Source: Ilex aquifolium (Eukaryota; Streptophyta; Magnoliopsida; Aquifoliales; Aquifoliaceae). From it: a DNA stretch of 64,000 bases. Position numbers and translations under genes: made by a program. Position 1 is the stretch's first letter. Each line of letters begins with the position of its first letter. The stretch lies in the NCBI GenBank assembly GCA_951799425.1, contig OX637402.1, positions 8,212,001-8,276,000 on the forward strand, read 5' to 3'. The notes below the pieces were generated by a model. The model searched no databases and was not told the origin of the DNA. It worked only from the letters and a program-made list of their open reading frames with translations. Positions 1 through 10,115 of this stretch are shown one piece after another.

Positions 1-944
1 TGTAAGGATGCTTGGGAAATAATGAAGTGATTGGTGGGAGGTTTCTTGTAAGAATGGTCACCCATTCTCAAGAGGTTCCTTGTAAGGATGCTTGAGAATT
101 AAAGATGATCTAAAGAACGGGGGTGGAGGTTGCCCTAAAGTATGCCACCTACCGAATGAATGGGAGTGGAGGTTGCCTTAAAGTATGCCACTTACCGGAA
201 GAATGGGGGTGGAGGTTGCCTTAAAGTATGCCACCTACCTAAAGAATGGACTCTCAAGAGGTTCCTGGTAAGGATGCTTGAGAGTCAAAGATGACCTAAA
301 CGGGGGTGGAGGTTACCCTAAAGTATGCCACCTACCGAAAGAATTGTTGGAAATTGTTTATGGCAATTAATGGTGATTATATGTATGTGATACTCAATTG
401 TTCATTTAAGTAATGTTTTTACATAAACTTGAGATCCTTTTTAAATGTCACTGCTTTATTTCAAATTACGTATCTATGTTATGTTAAAAATGAGACCGAC
501 CGTTTTAAATGCTTTTCTAAACCTTGTATGGGTTTGAGAGGAATGTTTCTACAGAGCTTTGTGCTCACCCCCTACCGCTAACATTTTTCAGATTACCCGC
601 TTGAGGAGGACGCAAGGGTCGAGGAACCCGCCACTTGGGAGGCTCCACTCGAAGGGAATATAGATTCCGAGGTGGACCTATAGAGATATAGTTTCTTTTG
701 TACTAGACTAGGACATTCTTTTGAAACACTGTGTAGTCTAGTTTCTTTTGTTTATTTCCGCTGCGCTATATTAGTTGATTTTTGGTATGTAAAGACCAAG
801 ATGGGTCTATTCTTTTGGGATAATATTGTAAATTCTATGGATGATTTTATGAAGTCTTATTTATTGATGGATTATTTTAGTGCTCTCATGATGTAAATGG
901 TTTTAGAATGTAATGCCGTCCAGGGTGTGTTTTGGGGCGTTACA
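1..944 (+). mobile_element. Tekay-type LTR, 3' part (cut by window start)
   Basis: The last 450 bp follow the U5 part of the complete Tekay LTRs at 49547-51968 and 8753-11184: the same blocks for 'gagaccgaccg', 'ctacagagctt.gtgctcaccccctac', 'cagatt', the closing 'atgccgtccagggtg' and the terminal GGGGCGTTACA at 934-944. The upstream end lies outside the window. The LTR sits inside an Athila-like LTR that resumes at 945, so it is either a solo LTR or the 3' LTR of a larger element; the window edge prevents a decision. Sense orientation is plus. Confidence 0.8.
115..345 (+). repeat. Tandem repeat of about 52 bp inside the LTR
   Basis: Units starting near 120, 170, 221 and 302 share 'gggtggaggttgcc', 'aaagtatgccac' and 'taccgaaagaa'. 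Between units lies a short inverted repeat, with 'actctcaag' at 249 and 'cttgagagt' near 277, that could form a hairpin. The array lies in the transcribed (R/U5) part of the Tekay-type LTR and is absent from the Tekay copy at 49547, where only a short imperfect inverted repeat is found at the same place. Confidence 0.7.
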
Positions 945-1520
945 GATTTCCTCTTGGGTATGCTAAATCAACTCTCCTCCATTCTTCCTCGTAGTGTAAA
1001 GTGCTTTGTTTGACTAGGTTGAGTGCAAACGTGGTTATGAGCTCTTGATACACCGTAGACTTGTCACGGGGTATGCTTGTGCCTACATCTCCACATTAGT
1101 CCCTCACTTCCTACGAATTAATCAAGCACAGAGACACCATTGGTAGAATGTATTGAGTTGATTTGGCATTCCTATTGGAATGACCTCTTCAGATTAGCCA
1201 ACCTTGTTTCATTACATTTTTATCAAAAACTCCACTCACCAAAACACAAAACTACAAGATTTTACACTTTTCATTTCTTTACAAAATCACCTTCACCACA
1301 ATTCGACCAACCTTCCCTGAAGAGACGACCTTGGAATACTTAATTCCAAGTAAAACACGACATTGCAAGGCTCTCTATGCTTGGGGAGCACTTTTGCACA
1401 CACACACACACACACATTTTCCCCATTTCTAGCATCAAACCCGAGGGAGAGTGACACTCACCTACACACATAAACCATATACACATTCTAGGGTTTGTGT
1501 TTGGAGATTAGGGTAAACGC
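945..1520 (+). mobile_element. Athila-like LTR, 3' portion (interrupted)
   Basis: The sequence from 945 follows the last 600 bp of the solo LTR at 6533-8447 in the same orientation: 'attcctcttggg', the 'ggttgagtg' block, 'cccattggaatgaacc'-like block near 1170, 'ccctgaagagacgaccttggaatac' block near 1316, and the 'gggagagtgacactc' block near 1443. Similarity fades after about 1520, before the expected ACAATCA terminus, so the 3' end is lost or diverged. The 5' part was displaced by the Tekay LTR ending at 944 and is outside the window. A (CA)n run lies near 1397-1417. Confidence 0.7.
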
Positions 1521-1809
1521 AACCAAGCATGTCACCCATGGAGGCTTTGTCTGGCGTCGCCTCGCCTGGCGTTGCCCATGGCCTCGCCCAGGCCAACCCC
1601 GAGACTTCTCCTGGATCCCTTGATTCAGTCTCCTCCTTCATTGTGGAACTACCATCGGAGCCCCCTTTCATCGTCTTCAAGCTCCTGCACTTCAGGCTCT
1701 CTCAATATCTTTTGGGAAAAAGGGGTTTTGGACCCTAGGCTCAAGGAAAAGCTTCAAGAAAAGAAAAAAAAAATGGGGAAATGGAGTAAAGGAGTTGGAG
1801 GATTTTTTT
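1521..1809. other. Unassigned sequence
   Basis: GC-richer stretch (about 1540-1620) followed by A-rich DNA and a TA run. Short ORFs on both strands show no family motif. It separates the Athila-like LTR remnant from the mitovirus-type fragment. Confidence 0.4.
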
Positions 1810-2095
1810 TCCTACATATATATATCCCGAGTTAGATATCAGAGACTTTTGGTAATTGATACTAACATTCAGTCGATGAAGATTTGCCTCATAGACATTA
1901 GCAACAGAACTGTCAGCGATCACTACGTCGTCACCAAGTACTGCGTACTTAGTGAAGCGGACACCTGGATAAACCCTTTTCGCACACCACCACACCACTA
2001 TGTGATGTGAGAGTGAAAAGAGCGGCCATGAAGAGTAATACTCGAGCAGTTGTCCCGCAACAAAAGATACGATCGACGGCCTACACAATATATAT
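1810..2095 (-). pseudogene. Endogenous mitovirus RNA-dependent RNA polymerase fragment
   Basis: The minus-strand reading frame covers about 90 residues of a mitovirus-type RdRp palm. Visible in order are a motif-B-like stretch (GQ...YYSSWPLFSLSHH), the motif-C catalytic triad in 'YAVLGDDVVIAD', and a motif D/E-like stretch ending in 'QKSLIS'. Mitoviruses replicate in mitochondria, and DNA copies of their polymerase are known in plant mitochondrial and nuclear genomes. The fragment is severely truncated at both ends: the fingers and motif A are missing, and the frame runs into unrelated sequence below about 1810 and at the TA run near 2090. It is a relic, not a functional gene. It could have reached the nucleus directly or inside transferred mitochondrial DNA; no other mitochondrial sequence was recognised beside it. 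Confidence 0.8.
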
Positions 2096-3405
2096 ATAAG
2101 CTTTTCAACGGGGTTTTTTCCTGAAAAGCAAGGAGCTTCTTCAAGATTGACGAAGAACCCAGCTAAAGAAATGCAGTCGAATGAAGAAAATGCACAATGT
2201 TAATTAAAAGGAAGATTTCAAAGTCTCCAAAGACGGGAAGGCCGATGTGGGGAACAAGAAAAATTTTGCTCGTCTAGGTGAAGAAGACACTCATGCCCTC
2301 AACCCCCTTCTCTCGCAAGCAATCGGAGGCTTGGGGCATGGGGGCAAATGACGAGCCCAAATCTAACCGGGTCAGGCCCAATAAATCAAGTAAGTCCAAA
2401 TCAGCTAAAGGACAGGTCAAGCCCAGTTCGAGAATTCGACCCAGCCCAAGTTCGGAGGAGTCCAAGAAGAATGAGAACATGTGGGGAGCAATTATCGGGA
2501 TACTCACTCTCGCAGATCAAGGCAACCTTTTATGGCACTTACCTTTTGTAGCAACCCTAAGAATTAGTGCCTTCCCCTTCAAGTCACCGCCTCAACTTAG
2601 GCTTTGTGCTTATAAATTGTAAGCTCTCTCCATTGAGAGGAGCATCTCTACACCTCTCTACACACCCCACACATAGTTTTTCTCTCTCCTAGCTATTGTA
2701 TCCCACCCGGAGCTAACAATTGCTCTCTCTCTCTCTCGTTCACCTTATTTTATCAATAAAAGATCCCCCCCAGCCACCGTTGTCATTTTTCAAAGTGGAG
2801 TAGGTCACCCGGACCGAACTACTATATATTTACGTGTTGACCCGATATTTACATTACTATCATTAATTGCTCTATTAATTTTCTATTAATTATACTTTAT
2901 CACACACTCGACTGTTGATCTTGCATAAGACCGTTTTGTGCATTATCATCTATTACCACTTGCACAATCATTGGGCTTCAAATCGTTTTCAACATTGGAA
3001 CATTGAAGGTCAACACATCTAGGGTTTTCCACCGACCTCATTTAATCATTTGATCTCAAAATTAACCACATAATATAACATTATTCATCAATCAATGCAA
3101 GAAAGAGAGAGAGAGAGAGAGAGAGCATATTTGAGCGTCATGTCGACAGCAAAATGCAACAAACTTCATCAATGGTAGAAGACCCAAAATGATAGATATT
3201 TTGTTCATCCACTCAAGGGCGGAGCTATTGCTAGTCCAGTTATTGTGCCCACCGATGACCCAATCCACAAGTGAAGGGATTTTTGTGCCCTTTTATCTTG
3301 ATCTATGACGTGTTAGTCATGCTCATCACACCACAACAAAAACAAGCCTGAGACATAAAGTAACAAAAGAAAATAAATTCGGAGAATACGAAGTAATGAC
3401 ATATA
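2096..3405 (+). other. Unclassified region with LTR-like promoter signals
   Basis: No credible gene. A TATA-like 'cttataaattg' near 2609 is followed by CT-rich leader sequence and an AATAAA-type signal near 2755, which is the layout of a plant LTR R region. Sequence to about 3060 may therefore be LTR-derived, but no terminal TG/CA pair, primer site or duplication was found. A (GA)n run lies at 3101-3126. The tail from about 3300 is the left flank of the foldback insertion and was originally continuous with 13365 onward. Confidence 0.35.
3101..3126. repeat. (GA)n microsatellite
   Basis: An uninterrupted GA dinucleotide run. Confidence 0.9.
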
Positions 3406-3410
3406 GTATA
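3406..3410 (+). repeat. Target-site duplication GTATA, left
   Basis: GTATA directly precedes the first base of the foldback (TGTGATGCCCC). The same five bases follow its last base at 13360-13364, marking the two ends of one integrated unit. Confidence 0.8.
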
Positions 3411-4752
3411 TGTGATGCCCCAAAAATCGGGGGTCCTTAATTTAATAAAATTCGGGCAGAGTCTCATTTGTACAGGAAGCTCTACCCAAAACACAACTTG
3501 TGCAATTATACAATATTGACCACACCGGGTCCATTTATCCATACTTATATAACAACATGCAATGTTCCATTAAAATAGTCCATATGACTTCGATTAAAAT
3601 TCTTTTACATACATTACATGTCAAAAACTAAATTACAAGTCTAGTTTTACAAAAACATCATTTAAAGCCACATTTCAGCTTTTCTTCAACATTTAGGCCC
3701 CGATTGAGAGCCTTCCACCGGTGTGAACCCCGCACCTGAAATGTTTTTCCATATAGGGTGAGCCACGCTCAATAGGGTATCTCCTAAAGAGGCTACTCCC
3801 CAACCTAGATGCATATGAAATGTCACATGCAATTTCAACAGTAACATACCTTCCAAACAAGAAAATGCAATTCAATGTTGGAAATTACCATGTCATGCCA
3901 TAAAATGAGATGAGACTCACTCATGCACTTTAACCCGAGCCCTCACTGGCTCCCGTAACACAATGCAATGTCAATGTGTGATAAATCTGCCATTGATGAA
4001 TTACATCCAATGATCATTTTGAAATAAAAGTCATGTGTTTATAAAACCAAATCATTGTTGGATGTTACACATCGAATGACTATTTTATAGAACAAAATCA
4101 TGTGTCTTTTTTTGGGTATCGGATTTTGGAATCACACCGCCGGTTCCGTACACCGTTACACTTTTTTGGAATTTCACCTCAGGGGAGTGTATGAACCAAG
4201 TAGCCGGGTCTTGCACCCGAGGGAGAATCTAGCCCTGCTTGCTATACCCAACACAAGTTTTTCATGCAACCATGCGACTTAGTCGAACCATCGGCCCAAC
4301 TATTCCGAGCCCACTTATCAACCACCAAGAATAGTGTTTGATCCACAATATGCACACACACCCACACTCATGCATCATGCCCATGAATGCGTTGCCTCCG
4401 TGCAAATGCAATGTAATGTGTAATTGCAACATCAATATCATATCATATGTAATGAAAGCCAAATGGATTATTTCTACTACATTTCAACACATGCTATGGA
4501 TAATTACATCCTAAGCAAATAATTTACATAATTCACCCCAATGCCAAAATATCATAACCACATATCAACATTTTCATTTCCAATTGTAATTCATATCATA
4601 AGCATATGATTTTACTTTACCACATCATCCAAGCATGTTATCACATAATCTCATGCAATTAACACACTTTATTTCACATAGGCATTTTATCAAACACCTT
4701 CAAGGCACCAAATCATGTAATCACATAAAATGCCCAAATTTATCACATAACT
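3411..4752 (-). mobile_element. Foldback left arm, outer part (LTR sense on minus)
   Basis: Reverse complement of about 12017-13359 at roughly 95 percent identity by eye, nearly without gaps. It begins at the U5 terminus and runs inward. It is broken at 4752 by the Tekay element, and the arm resumes at 11190. Confidence 0.85.
4748..4752 (+). repeat. Target-site duplication TAACT, left
   Basis: TAACT precedes the LTR start TGTAAACCCCC at 4753 and is repeated after the LTR end at 11185-11189. Confidence 0.85.
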
Positions 4753-4943
4753 TGTAAACCCCCACATTCTTATCGTTATATATAGTAACGTAATCATGTT
4801 TTTGAAATGCTAATATATATGTAATGATGTATGCATGAACTATGTAGATTGTAAGAGTAGAAATAAAAATGTTAGTTGAGGTAATAGGGTATGTTGTAGA
4901 AGTTGAGGTAATAGGGTATGTTGTAGAAGTTTGGAAGTATTCC
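4753..4943 (+). mobile_element. 5' LTR remnant of the Tekay element
   Basis: Matches 8753-8920 of the 3' LTR except for one extra 29-bp unit ('gttgaggtaatagggtatg...') duplicated in tandem at about 4873-4929. It stops at 'tattccgg', where RNase H coding sequence begins. Confidence 0.85.
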
Positions 4944-6527
4944 GGTGGAAGTTGCTTATGGCTCGAGACAACTAAAGATTCATGAGCAAAACTATCTCAC
5001 TCATGACTTGGAGCTTGCCGCAGTGGTTTTTGCTCTTAAGTTGTGGAGGTGTTACCTGCATGGAGAAAAGTTTCAAGTGTTTTCTGATCACAAGAGCCTC
5101 AAGTATATATTCACACAGAAAGACTTGAATCTTCGGCAAAGAAGGTGGATTGAGTATTTAGAAGATTACGATTTCACACTCAATTACTATCCCGAGAAGG
5201 CTAATGTAGTAGCAGATGCACTTAGCAGAAAGTCTCGGGGTCAAATCAATGTCCTTGCAGTTAATAGGTGGAAGATGATCGATTCTTTGGAGGAATTTGA
5301 TTTATTGGTGGATAGAAAGGAGGATCAACCATGTTTATTTAATCTTGTATCTCAACCAATTCTCCGACAAAGGATTGTGGATTTGCAACGATTAGATACA
5401 GAGTTGGAAACTATCCGGGGTAGATTGGAGAGGAATGAGATTGTTGAGAACTGATCCATACATGATGATGGGTTACAGTTTCATGGAAGACTATGTGTAC
5501 CAAACAATAACCAAGTAAGGGAAGAAGTGTTGGGTGAGTGCCATCGTTCAAAATTCTCCATACATCCGGGTAATACCAAGATGTATAGAGATATGAAGCG
5601 TCAATATTGGTGGAAATGAATGAAACAAGATGTGGCCAAGTACGTTGCAAAATGCGCAGTGTGTCAGCAAGTGAAGGTGGAGCATCAGAAACCCGGAGGA
5701 TTACTACAGTCCTTACCTATTCCAGAGTGGAAGTGGGATCACATCACCATGGATTTCGTGTCTGGCTTTCCACGGACGTCACGAGGGCATAATGTTGTAT
5801 GGGTCATTGTAGATAGACTCACCAAGTCCGCTCATTTCTTGAGTATGAAGACCACTGACACTTTAGAGACCTTGAGCAAGCTTTATATCCGAGAAATTGT
5901 TAGGCTACATGGAGTTCCACTCTCTATTGTGTCGGATCGTGATTCTCGTTTTGTGGCGCAATTTTGGCAAAGTCTACAACAAGCTATGGGGACAAAGTTG
6001 CACTTTAGCACCGCCTTTCATCCTCAAACGAATGGCCAATCCGAGAGGGTGATACAAATTTTGGAGGACATGTTACGAGCTTGCGTGTTGGACTTCAAGG
6101 GAAGTTGGAGTGATCATTGTCGTTGGTGGAATTTGCATATAACAATAGTTTTCAATCTAGCATTCGCATGGCACCTTATGAGACGTTGTATGGGAGACCA
6201 TGTAGGTCCCCGACTTGTTGGTTAGAAGCTGGAGAGAGTAGTCTGTTTGGGCCAGAGATTGTTCGGGAGACTACGGAGAAAATTCAACTAATTAGGGAAA
6301 GACTACGCACGGCTCAAAGTAGACAGAAAAGCTATGCGGATAGAAGAAGAAGACCATTGGAATTCCAAGAGGGGGACTATGTGTTCCTCAAGGTGTCACC
6401 TAAGAAAGGAGTGTTTAGATTTGGCAAGAAGGGGAAATTAGCTCCAAGGTATACCGGACCATTTGAAGTAATCAAAGAGGTGGGCAAAGTGGCATATCAA
6501 CTTCGGTTACCAGCCCAGTTGTCAGAG
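4944..6527 (+). pseudogene. Tekay pol remnant: RNase H to integrase
   Basis: Conceptual translation parallels the open polyprotein at 52171-56664 with about 80-90 percent identity by eye. It covers the C-terminal half of RNase H ('YGSRQLK' to 'ADALSRKS'), the integrase HHCC finger ('CHRSKF...CAVCQQ'), and the integrase core with 'MDFVSGF', 'SDRDSRF' and 'QSERVIQ'. Defects: in-frame TGA stops at 5452-5454 and 5617-5619, and a frameshift near 6116. It has no start codon of its own because the 5' part of the gene is deleted. The frame breaks off at 6527 at the solo LTR and resumes at 8448. Confidence 0.9.
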
Positions 6528-6532
6528 GTACA
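6528..6532 (+). repeat. Target-site duplication GTACA, left
   Basis: Precedes the solo LTR and matches 8448-8452. Confidence 0.85.
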
Positions 6533-8447
6533 TGATGAGAGCAAAATATTGCATATTTGATGGCCTCATTATATGCATTTTAACTCAACTTTTGCATTTA
6601 AGTACTTAGTGTTAGCCAAAGTTGTGAATAATGTTGATATTTTGATGTTGCATGTTTTGATAGCTTAAATGATGGATTTTAGGACTTTGCAACTATGTTG
6701 GATGTGAGGTGAAGTGGTGGACTCATGAAATGAGGATTGAGAGGCTTGGAAGGTAAAGAAATCAAGAAAAATGCATTTTGGATGAAGACCTTCCGGAAGG
6801 TTTATGAAGACCTTCCGGAAGGTTTAGCCCACTGGAATTTCGTAATTTTGACACTGTACCACTGTTTTTCTAAATTTTGACCATGATCTACTTCTAATTT
6901 GAAAAAGTACAAAACATGAAAGTTGTAGATATGGATGTCCTTTTTATTGTGTCAAAATTTCAGCTCAATCCAACGGTTGGATCAAAATTTATTATTTTTC
7001 TACCAAAACTGGTCCAGAGCTGTCACCAGATTCCAGTAGGTTAAACCTTCTGGAAGGTTGTCATCGTCCTTCCGGAAGGTATTGCCCAGAATGCGAAAAA
7101 CAGCCTACAACTCAACTTTGCGGCTTGGGGGTCCCACCTAATCTTCTCCCACTTGCTCCCCAACATTATCTTACACAAGCACATGCTTCCCTTACACATT
7201 TGGAGGACTTTGGAGGCTTTGCATTGAAGAAGGCATGGGAGGGAAGTGGGCTACCATGGGGGTGTTGTCCTAGCTTGTCCAAGGCAATCAACTCAGCCCC
7301 TCTTTGGTGTAAGACCTGAACACACCTAGGGGGACCCTCCATGGACGAAATTCAAGGCTTTCACTCTCCATTATACATTCAACATTCAACACACAAGAGA
7401 GTGGTTGGCTACCTAAGCTTAGGAGTAGATGTAGAAAGCTCCAAGGTTGAAGATGATGAATAGTAATTTCGTTTTTGCATTTTCTTCACCCATGTCATTG
7501 CTGTAAGCTACATTCCTCTTGTAATCTTCATTTCTTACATTGTAATCTCCTTTATTTCAAGTATATTGCAAGTTAATTACATGTTCTTCATTTCACCATT
7601 TATGCTTTCAAGTTCTTCATTTTTAGCTTAAAATGGGTATTGAATGTTTTTGTTCATAGCTTTAGATTTCTTGCTTCAAGTTTAGTTTCATGCTTTAAAG
7701 CTTCATTTCTATACAATGTCTTTCATTTACATTATGCTTGTCTTTCCTTTATGCATTTTTAATATGAGTAGCTAGGATTTAAGTTGGTTAATCGAAGGGA
7801 AAATTCCTCTTGGGAATACCATTTTCAACTCTTCTTCATTCCTCCCTTTAGAGTCAAATGGTTCGGTTTGACAGGGTTGAGAGTGGATGAGTTGGTGAGC
7901 CTTTGATATTCCGTAGGCCTAGTCACGGTTTATGCTTAGATACTCACCAATCTCGTCCCTAGCTTCCCCCGAATCAATCGTTCATTCATGCTCAATCGGA
8001 GGAAGGCTTTGAGTTGATTTGGTAGTCCCATTGGAATGAACCCTTTGGATTAGCCAACACTTGCTTTCTTGCATTTTCATTTTGAACAAAACTCACCAAA
8101 ACACAAATACAAGATTTTACACTTTCTTTTCACTTTTGCAAAATCACTTTCACAAAACTCCCTTTCCTTCCCTGAGGAGACGACCTTGGAATACTTTTCC
8201 AAGTAAAACACCGACAACAAGAGACTCCTTACGATTGGGGAGCACTTTTGTTCACATGCATTCCATTCCACATTTCATTCCATACATTTTGTTCATTCCA
8301 CATTTACATCCATTTTGTTGTTGTTTCCTATCTTCTTGCATCATCCGGAGGGAGAGTGACACTCCCCCATCACTATAAGCCACATACACACATTGAGGGT
8401 GAGGGTGATGTTACGAGGTTAGGAACGACGTAATTATCAAACAATCA
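6533..8447 (+). mobile_element. Athila-like solo LTR
   Basis: A 1915-bp LTR beginning TGATGAGAGC and ending ACAATCA, flanked by GTACA on both sides, inserted within the codons linking integrase to chromodomain of the Tekay pol remnant. The last 700 bp match 60750-61394, where the same terminus is followed by a tRNA-Asp primer site; this assigns the family and shows that this copy lost its internal part by LTR-LTR recombination. Four CCTTCCGGAAGG-type palindromes lie in its U3. No coding capacity. Confidence 0.9.
6789..7079 (+). promoter_or_regulatory. U3 palindrome cluster, CCTTCCGGAAGG type
   Basis: Perfect 12-bp palindromes at 6789-6800, 6811-6822 and 7068-7079, and one with a single change at 7046-7057. 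The related LTR at 59.8 kb has eight copies, so copy number varies within the family. Confidence 0.85.
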
Positions 8448-8711
8448 GTACACGACGTGTTCCATGTGTCAATGTTAAGAAAGTGTCAATCGGATACAAC
8501 GCATGTCGTGGATTTGGAGGACATTGAAGTTCAAGATGGAACAACATATGAAGAACAACCGGTGGAGATTCTCGATACCAAGGAGAAGGTGTTTCGCAAT
8601 AAAGTCATTCAACTGGTGAAAGTCTTGTGGCAACATCACGGGGTGGAGGAAGCTACCTGGGAACCAGAGCCAGAGATGCAAGAGAAGTACCCTCATTTGT
8701 TCTCTACTTAA
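8448..8711 (+). pseudogene. Tekay pol remnant: chromodomain end
   Basis: Continues the polyprotein after the solo LTR insertion: '[13 protein letters not shown]' and then a C-terminal chromodomain-like segment ('EEQPVEILDTKEK', '[14 protein letters not shown]'), ending at TAA (8709-8711). Removing the solo LTR and one copy of GTACA restores continuity of this frame with the sequence before 6533. Chromodomains of this clade are thought to direct integration to heterochromatin. Confidence 0.9.
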
Positions 8712-8737
8712 GTTAAGTTTCGAGGACGAAACTTTCT

Positions 8738-8752
8738 TTAAGGGGGGTGGAT
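8738..8752 (+). other. Polypurine tract
   Basis: Purine-rich 'aaggggggtggat' immediately 5' of the 3' LTR start at 8753. It is identical in the intact element at 56693-56705 and primes plus-strand DNA synthesis. Confidence 0.85.
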
Positions 8753-9137
8753 TGTAAACCCCCACATTCTTATCGTTATATATAGTAACGTAATCATGTT
8801 TTTGAAATGCTAATATATATGTAATGATGTATGCATGAACTATGTAGATTGTAAGAGTAGAAATAAAAATGTTAGTTGAGGTAATAGGGTATGTTGTAGA
8901 AGTTTGGAAGTATTCCGGAATGAAATCACACGTTAGAGAGGATTTGGGTAAAAAGGATTTTGGACACTGCCTTAGTAATTTCACCATAACTTTTTATCAT
9001 GATTTCCATTTGATCTGAAATTTGGACAGGAGATAATAGACTTCCAGGGATACAAAATAGTATTTCACAAAAAATTTCCAAATCGATCTCTAAATAGGCC
9101 AAAACTTCACTGGAAATTTCAGAAAAAACAGGAATTT

Positions 9138-9268
9138 CGTTCGAACGTGAATTGACGTTCGAACGTGAATCAACGTTCGAACGAAAGTTCGTTCCAGTAC
9201 TCTTTGTCTGATTGAAAAACAAAAGTACTGGGAGCAAGTGATGTTCGAACGCCAATGACGTTCGAACA
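9138..9268 (+). promoter_or_regulatory. U3 palindrome cluster, CGTTCGAACG type
   Basis: Perfect CGTTCGAACG at 9138, 9156 and 9174, plus near-perfect copies at 9242 and 9259. Between them lies a hairpin block with 'ccagtact' near 9193 and 'agtactgg' near 9224. The cluster ends about 55 bp upstream of the TATA box. The whole cassette recurs at 48399-48689 in an unrelated element. Confidence 0.85.
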
Positions 9269-9321
9269 TGATCAACGAAATAGAGTATCAAAATTACGTC
9301 GGTTGAGATATTTTCTTCCCC

Positions 9322-9329
9322 TATAAATA
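9322..9329 (+). promoter_or_regulatory. TATA box of Tekay LTR promoter
   Basis: TATAAATA in 'cccctataaatacat', the usual plant LTR context. Transcription would start about 30 bp downstream. Confidence 0.75.
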
Positions 9330-9689
9330 CATAAGGGCGCCTCCTTTAGCCTCCATACATCATCTACAACCCTAGAAAGCCTTGAGAAACAAGAAAGAAA
9401 GGGGGAAACACCAGATCAAAGAGGATTTGCACCTTGAAGTGGATCAAAATCTCAAGTTCTTCAAGAACTCTAAGGAAGAAGAAGGTAGGGGTTTTCTTCC
9501 ACTCTTGTTCATTGATGCTAGGCTTATATATATACATGTTTTGATTCTTAATCATATATATTTGTTATGGAATCCTTGTTTCTTGATTGTTCTTGTAAAT
9601 CTTACCATGTTATGATGGAAGTTATAGCTTGATAGCCATAAAACCTTTGTTCTTGACATCCAAACTCTAGTTTTTCAAGAAGTATGGAT

Positions 9690-10115
9690 TTTTCTTCTTG
9701 ATATCCATTTTTTCTTGATTTTCAAAACTTTATATTCATCTATTCTTGATTTCAAGACTTGATATTCATTTGTTCTTGATTTCAAAACTTTATATTCATT
9801 TGTTCTTGATTTCAAGACTTGATATTCATTTGTTCTTGATTTCAAAACTTTATATTCATTTGTTCTTGATTTCAAGACTTGATATCCATTTGTTCTTGAT
9901 TTCAAAACTTTATATTCATTTGTTCTCGATTTCAAGACTTGATATTCATTTGTTCTTGATTTCAAAACTTTATATTCATTTATTCTCGATTTCTAGACTT
10001 GATATTCATTTGTTCTTGATTTCAAAACTTTATATTCATTTATTCTCGATTTCTAGACTTGATATTCATTTGTTCTTGATTTCAAAACTTTATATTCATT
10101 TATTCTTGATTTCAA
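9690..10115 (+). repeat. 60-bp minisatellite in LTR
   Basis: About seven copies of an exact 60-bp period, each built of two related 30-bp halves ('ttcaaaactttatattcatt' and 'ttcaagacttgatattcatt', each followed by 'tgttcttgat'). Open frames through it on both strands are by-products of the 60-nt period, a multiple of three. Confidence 0.95.

Noticed and set aside
3411..4752. A plus-strand LTR start at TGTGATGCCCC
   Set aside because: Comparison with intact Tekay LTRs shows this is the complement of an LTR 3' terminus; the LTR sense is minus here.
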